From Tomocerus qinae (taxonomy: Eukaryota > Arthropoda > Collembola > Entomobryomorpha > Tomoceridae), in the NCBI GenBank assembly GCA_020055645.1, contig CM034546.1, positions 95,480,001 through 95,544,000 on the forward strand: 64,000 nucleotides of DNA, read 5' to 3'. This document shows positions 23,101 through 32,100 of this stretch, piece by piece (the stretch's first letter is position 1; each line of letters begins with the position of its first letter). A model generated the notes under the pieces. It had not been told where the DNA came from, made no database searches, and saw only the letters and a program-made list of their open reading frames with translations. Made by a program: the position numbers and the translations under genes.

Positions 23101-26100
23101 AATGTGATGGTACACGGCCACCCCGAAATATCCAAAATCAGAGTTCCGTAATGTCAATGTGGCAACGTTGCAAAACGATGGAAACGCTGCCCTTCCCACG
23201 CTTTCGATTTACTGTATTTTGTCAGGTGCTGCATAGTCAATGTTTTTATCTTCAAAAACGTAGCAACGGCATCCTTCTGCTTCTCCGATGTGCGCACTAG
23301 GGAATCCAGTCTTGATCTATTTTATGAGCTTTTGCATCCCTCTGATTTTCTGGTATACGTATCACTGGATCCAGTCTTGCATTTTTATGAGCTATTGCAT
23401 CCCTCGCTTTTCTGGTGAACGGATTACTGGATCTGGTCTTGCTATTGGATAAGCCATTGCATCATTTTGCTTTGTGTTCGCATTACTGGATCATCTCTAC
23501 ATGTCGTCATACATCCAACATTGTTTTATCGGTGATAATCGCGCAGATCTATTTTGTTTTGAGGCGTCTTCCTCCAGTAATTGAAATTTTAAATAATCAC
23601 TATCCTTTTTCTGTTTTCACATTTGTTTTTTTTCTCTATCGGTCTTCTTGCAGGTTTTCTTGTACACTTTCTTTTTTAATTTGGGCATGAGATGCATTCA
23701 AAAGTAAAATTTAATTTGGTAATTCAAGGTGAGTCAAGTTAGAGTATGATGATGAGTGATGGAATTACAACTGAAAGAAAATAATTGAGGAATTTTACCT
23801 TTGAGTAAAACAGTTAACCTCAATGGGAGAAACGAAATGTAAAATACGCGAAAATTAAAATAAAAGTGGTATTGCTTACGTGTAAAACGAATTCGTTATA
23901 AATGGTAGCCCGTGATTACTTCAACGGTTTAGTTTAGAACAAATAATTTTACGATGATTGAGATAACTGTTAAATTGTGAAGGTAAATGTAATGACGAAA
24001 TCAAAGTTAAATAGGTGGAACCAAATGTAAAACAACGAATTGTAAAGTGACGCTTGACAGGGACGTAAAGCAGAATACGTAGTGGATATACGAAAATTTA
24101 AGTCACAGTGGAATGAAAGGAACAAGTAAAACATGTGGTGGGTCTGCGGGAAACTGGAATGTCGCATCATATTGCATCGTATTGAAATTGAAATGAATGT
24201 AACGGTCATCGAAATTAAGTCATTCCCCCTGACCAGTGGGTGTGACCGATGTGACCCATTAACGAACTCGATCTCATGTCATACGTCTTGTTTCAGGATC
24301 CGAAGACAGAATGTAAAAATTTTACTTCTGTCAAAAGTTATTGACCATACAGCTTAGAGTACACAGACAGACAGACAGACAGAAACACAAACTACTTGCA
24401 ATAATAAGAGCGAACCTCTTATTAATAAAACACTTGTGGCCCAACAAATCTTTCCAACATAAGCTGACAATAAAAACTTTCCAAGCACACCTAAAAAACT
24501 GTGTTAGGGTATAACTGATTGTTGGTTGTATCTTGTATCATAGAACATTTTTACAGCCCATTTTCTTACTGATTTGTAAAGCGAGCACAGTAATTTTGTG
24601 CACATGCTCGGGATACAAATCTGTATCCCGAGCACACTAGGCCAAATGTGCTCGGGATACAGATTTGTACTCCGAGCACACCAAGCCAATGGTGCTCAGG
24701 ATACAAATCTGTACCCCGAGCACACCAAGCCAAGTGTGCTTAGGGTACAGATTTGTATCCTGAGCACACCAACCCAACTTACGGGAAGCCGACAGACTGC
24801 GGGCAGTGAAGTCAACCATAAAAGTATATCCCAAACCATATATATCTTAAACCATAAAAATATATCCCAAACCATAAAAATGTATCTTAAACCATAAAAA
24901 TAAATCCCAAATCATAATAAATAAATCCCAAATCATAATAAATATAGGCTAAACTACAGTTATCCGGCCAGGTTTTCTATTGAACCCCTGAACCCCGAAC
25001 CCTGAATCCCTGGACCCCGAACCCCTGAAGCCCGAACCCCTGAACCCCGAACCCTGAATCCCTGGACCCCGAACCCCTGAACCCCGAACCCCTGAACCCC
25101 GAACCCCTGAAACCTGAATCCCGAGCCCCACTATAGTCACGTTATGGACCACCCGTCACTATTTTCGCATTTTCTAACCTAACCTAACCTAATAAAAATG
25201 AATATAATAAATGTTTGGTTGTTTCAATTTTAATAGGTTAGGTCAAAAAAGAAGCAAGTATTTTCAAAACAAGTCACTATTTGCTTCTTTTTTGACCTAA
25301 CCTAATAAAATTGAAACAACCAATCATTTATTTTATTCGTTTTTATTAGGTTAGGTTAGAAAAAGGCGAAAATAGTGACTGACGGGTGGCTCATAACGTG
25401 ACTATGTGATGACCATGGGCTGAATAAGCAATTAGTCATTATCACATTACTTAGAAATAATTATTGTTAGAAAATAACAATTATGTGAAACACACACATG
25501 ACACATCAGGATATTGCGGTACCCACATCCTATAGAATAAACAGGACGGGCGCTGGCCGGAGATGGTTAAAGCAAGACAGCCAATGAGAAAAGGGTACAA
25601 ACATCTAGAAAAGGCGTCGGCTACGGGTATATAAGGGGCCCGTCATAAGAAGAACAACGACAGAGGACTGACGACAGAGAACAGAGAAGAGGGACACTGA
25701 GAGACGACAACGACAAGACACCCGATACAGGGCACGAGAGAACAGGAGACTAGGCACTCGAGACACACAATAATCCAGACACGGGGCGACAAGAGAACCA
25801 GCGAACACATCAGGGATAACGGAGGACCAGCGGAGAACCAGCAAGAAGATAACGGAGAGCCACGACAGACAACGGAGAACCAAGGAGGAACAACCAGTAA
25901 AACTGACCTGATGGGCAGTCGGTCGGGAGCAGAGCCAGAGGAATCAAGTTGGGACTACGAAACGCACAACACAAACAATCACATTCTAAACTCTAAAAGC
26001 AATAAAGATTAAAACTCCACAAAATAACATCCAAAATTCATTCTCATTAAAAACACATAGACACCGAACAGAAGAGGCAGAATCTACCTTCGGTCAAAAA

Positions 26101-29100
26101 GAATATATTTTAAAGGCCAATTAAGACCGACCCTCACATGGCGCGGACTCGGAGCCTTTCTTCGGTTGATCGTGCTTCTTTTCTTCCCTAGTAGGGAGGG
26201 GGGACACATTCGTGTCACAAAATTCCCCTGATATTTCGAACATTTTCAGTGACTAAGTGAACCAACTTTGAAAAGTGACCATTATGAACTCCGACATGAA
26301 TGTGAAACAATAACAATCAGTGACAACGATAATATGATTATGGAGCAACTTATGAAACTCACTCCGCAATTATGGAAGCCTGCAAACAGTAAACCAAATA
26401 AGAATACTACAACACCAAAGCTAAGTCTTTTAAAACATTCGATTTATTTATTTTCATGACTCATGGTAGGGTGATCATTTATAACAAGGTACAAAACTCA
26501 TTGATAAACGTACATAACCTCATTACAACATAATCATTAGTAAAACAGTTATGGCATATTAATTTCAGACGTAAACAATTTTTAGAGTAAAACCTTATTC
26601 CATCAAATCATTTAACGCAGACAAAATCACGGAAGACAATAGGTTATCGTCAGCAGGGTTCACTACTTCTCCCGGGTCAGACCATTGACCCTCAGGGAAG
26701 CCTCCAATCTGGAGGGCCCTAACAGTCCCCATTGGGATCCGCTAGCCTCACTAGGAAAGGGAGAAACCGGCTGTTGAAGCAATTCGTCTGCCAACACAGC
26801 CATTAAACTGGGAGAAACGTCTCCAACATTTAGGGAGTTAACTTCAATAGGACCCTCCTCTACTCCGACCACCGGCGGAGCTGAGGAAAGCATCTGATGC
26901 CGATTGTGGAGACACAGCATCCACACTCCTCGCGACGGGAACAGCTACTCTCTGCAACCTAACTACAGGCACCCGGAGCGGCTTACAATTGCCACTCATA
27001 CGGTGACGCTTTAGGTTTCGGGCTATCATACGTAGGCCGCAGAGAGGCAATCCGCTCGCGTATTCAACCTTACCCTCTCCGGAGGAGGCTCGCACACCCC
27101 ACTTCTGACTCCTCCTCACTCTCAGAGGAGGACCCCAAATTGCTGGGGACATATTCCTCATCAGAGGTATCCTCTGAATCCTCACTGGCAAGCGTTTGCA
27201 TCTCGTTTTCCTGGGATACTTCGCCAGCCACCTCGAGTACAGAACAGTGTGGTATTACGTCTGTTGTACTCGAAACAGGCCGTGAATTTATATGTAGGGC
27301 TGTAGAAGTCGAAGCCACAGGTTCACTTGGCGAAGCAGCCCGGATTTCGGGAGTCACCGGCTCAAATAGAACGGAGACACAGCTGCTTCTGGGCAGCTCC
27401 TTCTCCATTCCAAAGCCAGTGAATCAACAAGTCACGAATAGTTTCAAAATCTTTGAAACCATTTTTCATCTTAGTAACCATTGGATCCACCTGCCTCAGG
27501 GCTAAGGGATTTCCAATAGACCGTAAGGTCTGCCACAAGTGCCACGACGGCTTGAGAGTTGTATTCAGGGAGTCCAACCTCTCATCGACTTTACTACTTA
27601 GAATGTCATCAGGGTGACGACACGAGCAGAAATTACCAGTAAAAATTAGAGCGATAAATAGAACAGACGGGACATCCCTTCGTGCCGTCATGTTCATACC
27701 TTCACTGGAACCCCAGACATAATTTCCTGGGAAAGTTACTAACACACTTTTCATATCCAAACGGGCAGTATAAACGGCCACGTTTGCCTCAGAAAAATAA
27801 GGATCCTGCAAGAACCAACCCTCATGGGAGAGAGGGTTGGAGCATACATTATCAGCAATGGGTAAATGGTCCAGTGCAAAACGTTCGAGAACCGGTACAT
27901 CCCTTCGGGCTATAGTCTTAAAAACTCTAGGAGCCCCCTTAACCAAAGAATAATAGGAGATATTAGAATGACCGGTTCCCCGAACAGAATTTATTGTATT
28001 AGGGCATTGAACCTCTAAATAATCGGCTGGGATAGCCACGGTCTTACTAGTAGAGGGCAACGAACGATAACAAACTGTCTCCCCATTTAGAAAGCGATAA
28101 ACATTAGGATTAGTATCAGGAACTACCCTGTTTACTCTTGAGGAAATTATAGACAAATCCTCATAGCTGGTTACCTCGTTCTTTAGTTCGGTGACCACAA
28201 TATTACAATCGTTATACCTTTTTACATAATTACAACTAACCGGTATCTGCAGACCGGAAGGACATACCTCTGGAAAGACGCCAGATTGTGAAGCGATTTC
28301 CAATACGCAGAACCCAGGGCCATCTCCATTCAGCTCCTCCAGCTGGCGTGATAAGCGAGTGAGGTCTCGCAAATCTTCCGTAGAGGGCTTCACATGCCAA
28401 ACCCCACCCACCAGAGTACGCGATAATTCGCTCCTTGAATTCTACAGTAAAATAAAAAGGAAAAGGGAAAATTTTTAAAGAAACATAACACTGATAAAGG
28501 CAATTATGAGCGTAACTGAAAATTTATGTTTCACTTACCATTATCTATGACTGCAGAGAGTACTTCCTTATTCAACCAGAAATGTAACCACCAAGGCAAA
28601 CAACCAATCTAGAAGAATTACAAGGATTTAGTACATAAAACCTTTTTAGGATAACATTCCTTGACTCAATGATAAATAAAATCTTTTATAAATCAATTAC
28701 CTCTATGATGTAGAAAACAGTTTTGCGCATAAAACGAACGCCAGAAAATGACCAGAAAATTACGTCGAAGAATATTACAATTAATCCTCTCACGCATAAG
28801 ACCAAACAACAATAACTTAAAAATAAAGCGCATATTTAGTTAACAAGCTCTTTAGTGAAAATTATCGCATTTTGTCATTCACAATTTTCATAAAATTCCA
28901 CAGAAAGAGGACTGTGCACAGGTTTATGAAAATACATGTAACTCAATAATTTACTCAACTCATAATCATGCGATAAACTTTTCGTAGGGAATGGGATTCT
29001 TAGAATTTGTCCCGGCTGTAACTTAAGATAAGACAGACTAGCAATTTCGCTAACTATACATAGGGAACGGAAACGAATTGATTAGCTTATAAAGCCGTAC

Positions 29101-32100
29101 TCACTTGAGAGACACCCAGGACAATGGTTTCTTCTTGATTAGAAATCACCACTTTAAACCAAAGCTTAATAACATACTAGAAAAGCAGTAAGATTTCCTT
29201 CCTTAAGTTCATAGAGACTTGAATAATTGGTTGGATATCGGCCGAATGTGGTGACACCGCCAACATGTGTATGGTATATCCACTTGGTTAAGATAAGTGA
29301 ATAAATTAATAATTATATTTATTACAACCATGCTTATACGAAAAGTCAAACTTTGTTGATACGACGAGCAGCGTCTTAAAATATTGCACTTCGATGACCG
29401 AATAAGACGTGCACCGTCAATAAAGATTGCGAAGACCAGGGCAACCGCTCTGTGACTCCGACTAAGACGTGCACCGTCAATAAAGATTGCGAAGACCAGG
29501 GCAACCGCTCTGTGACTCCGACTAAGACGTGCACCGTCAATAAAGATTGCGAAGACCAGGGCAACCGCTCTGTGACTCCGACTAAGACGTGCACCGTCAA
29601 TAAAGATTGCGAAGACCAGGGCAACCGCTCTGTGACTCCGACTAAGACGTGCACCGTCAATAAAGATTGCGAAGACCAGGGCAACCGCTCTGTGACTCCG
29701 ACTAAGACGTGCACCGTCAATAAAGATTGCGAAGACCAGGGCAACCGCTCTGTGACTCCGACTAAGACGTGCACCGTCAATAAAGATTGCGAAGACCAGG
29801 GCAACCGCTCTGTGACTCCGACTAAGACGTGCACCGTCAATAAAGATTGCGAAGACCAGAGCAGCCGCTCTGTGAATCCGCGATACGCCAAAATAATACA
29901 ATGCTTGAAACCGATATCTATACATTAAACCAAACTAACTTATTGCTTATTGCTAATTAACCGCCTAGCGGCTTGCAGCCTAAAAGCACAGCTAAGAAGC
30001 TATCGCTTCAGCGCAAATGCTCAACAAACGCTTGGGGAAGCTCTTACAAAGTAACAAAACAAACCGCTTAAACATTTAGCTTTTAATGAAAAACCTTGAG
30101 ACTCCCTTTCTTTTTTCAGATTCCGGGTACCCGTTCTCCGATATCCACCAAAACATAGAGCAGTTGATAGATAGATATGGCAGCTTAGATAGTGAAATGA
30201 GAAACTACCAACATGAGTCATATTATTATTGTTATGCCTTGCCATGTTATATTCACGAACTCCGATTAATGCACTCTCCTTTATCTAACTTTCTCTTCAG
30301 GCATTCACCTCTTACAACACCTCAAAATATCCGGAGGACGCTAGCCCACAATGGACACTCATCAACTCCATAGCCACCACGATGCAATACCAGAGGAAGA
30401 CAGCGTTAATACCACCACCAGAACTGTTATGGATCTAAGATGTTATAATTCGAACATACTTGTAATCTTTATTTCACCCCCATTTGTAAGAATTACCTTC
30501 TTTTTACTGTTCATAGTCAAACATGTCAATTAAGTTAGGATTTATATCCGGACACCCGGCCAGGTTTTTGTTCCTTCATCATTTATGTTTGTAGATAAGG
30601 TTTTCCCTGGACCCATAGCCAGAATTGGGGGTAGTCCGATTTTTGTACTACGTTTACTTTTAACCATTGTTTACCTCAATACTTGTTACTCTGTTCAATT
30701 TATCATCAAGTGGCCTAAGTTAGGGCCCATGGTCATTTCTTTAATCTTAATTTTTCCCCTGTAGTTGAAAATTCAGAATAAGAAGGGTAGTGTGATGACC
30801 ATGGGCTGAATAAGCAATTAGTCATTATCACATTACTTAGAAATAATTATTGTTAGAAAATAACAATTATGTGAAACACACACATGACACATCAGGATAT
30901 TGCGGTACCCACATCCTATAGAATAAACAGGACGGGCGCTGGCCGGAGATGGTTAAAGCAAGACAGCCAATGAGAAAAGGGTACAAACATCTAGAAAAGG
31001 CGTCGGCTACGGGTATATAAAGGGCCCGTCATAAGAAGAACAACGACAGAGGACTGACGACAGAGAACAGAGAAGAGGGACACTGAGAGACGACAACGAC
31101 AAGACACCCGATACAGGGCACGAGAGAACAGGAGACTAGGCACTCGAGACACACAATAATCCAGACACGGGGCGACAAGAGAACCAGCGAACACATCAGG
31201 GATAACGGAGGACCAGCGGAGAACCAGCAAGAAGATAACGGAGAGCCACGACAGACAACGGAGAACCAAGGAGGAACAACCAGTAAAACTGACCTGATAG
31301 GCAGTCGGTCGGGAGCAGAGCCAGAGGAATCAAGTTGGGACTACGAAACGCACAACACAAACAATCACATTCTAAACTCTAAAAGCAATAAAGATTAAAA
31401 CTCCACAAAATAACATCCAAAATTCATTCTCATTAAAAACACATAGACACCGAACAGAAGAGGCAGAATCTACCTTCGGTCAAAAAGAATATATTTTAAA
31501 GGCCAATTAAGACCGACCCTCACAATAGTGGGGTTCGGGGTTCTGGGGTTCGGGGTTCAGGGGTTCAATAGAAAACCTAGCCGGATAACTGCAGTTTAGC
31601 CATGAAAATATCCCTAACCATAAAAATAAATCCCAAATCATAATAAATTTTTCCCAAACCAAATTATTTTTATTATTTAGAAATTATTTTTATGATTTAG
31701 GAATTATTTTTATGATTTAGAAATATTTTTTTTCGATCCATTTTTAAGTTTTGTTAGGGATACATTTATTATGATTTGGGATTTATTTATTATGATTTGG
31801 GATTTATTTTTATGGTTTGGGATACATTTTTATGGTTTGGGATATATTTTTATGGTTTAAGATATATTTTTATGGTTTAAGATATATTTTTATGGTTTGG
31901 GATATATTTTTATGGTTTGGGATATATTTTTATGGTTTGGGATATATTTTTATGGTTTAAGATACATTTTTATGGTTTGGGATATATTTTTATGGTTTAA
32001 GATATATTTTTATGGTTTGGGATATATTTTTATGGTTTGGGATATATTTTTATGGTTTGGGATATATTTTTATGGTTTAAGATACATTTTTATGGTTTGG

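Larger units (their letters stand above)
21210..24558. other. Intron 2 of copy 2, left part, no gene
   Basis: Non-coding intron sequence with older repeat fragments listed separately. Frames up to 99 codons here have no domain or codon signature I can recognise. Confidence 0.5.
25405..31524 (+). mobile_element. Young LTR retroelement carrying an antisense gene in place of gag-pol
   Basis: Two 734-bp direct repeats (25405-26138 and 30791-31524) begin TGTGATG and end CTCACA. They differ at two positions I could find (GGGG/AGGG after the TATA box; GATGGGC/GATAGGC), so the insertion is young. A tRNA-type primer-binding site follows the left LTR and a purine tract precedes the right one; both fix the sense strand as +. 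The 4.65-kb interior shows no sense protease, reverse transcriptase, RNase H or integrase motif in any frame, so the element is non-autonomous. It holds an antisense transcription unit and a 60-bp repeat array. Flanks rejoin the foldback arm (GTGACTA and ATAGTGG against GTGACTATAGTGG in the other arm) with no ordinary target duplication. Confidence 0.9.

Noticed and set aside
24949..25152. Minus-strand frame of repeated VRGSG words
   Set aside because: Translation of the GC-rich 15-16-bp tandem repeat in the foldback arm.
25605..25883. 92-codon minus-strand frame, repeated at 30991-31269
   Set aside because: Lies in U3/R of both LTRs, low-complexity Ser/Leu/Arg composition, present twice only because LTRs are duplicated.
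29404..29875. CRISPR-like array
   Set aside because: Repeats are directly contiguous with no unique spacers, and the genome is eukaryotic.
29209..29928. Three long frames (238, 171 and 158 codons) through the 60-bp repeat
   Set aside because: A period divisible by three with no stop in the unit keeps frames open by itself; three mutually exclusive frames cannot all be genes and none has a family match.
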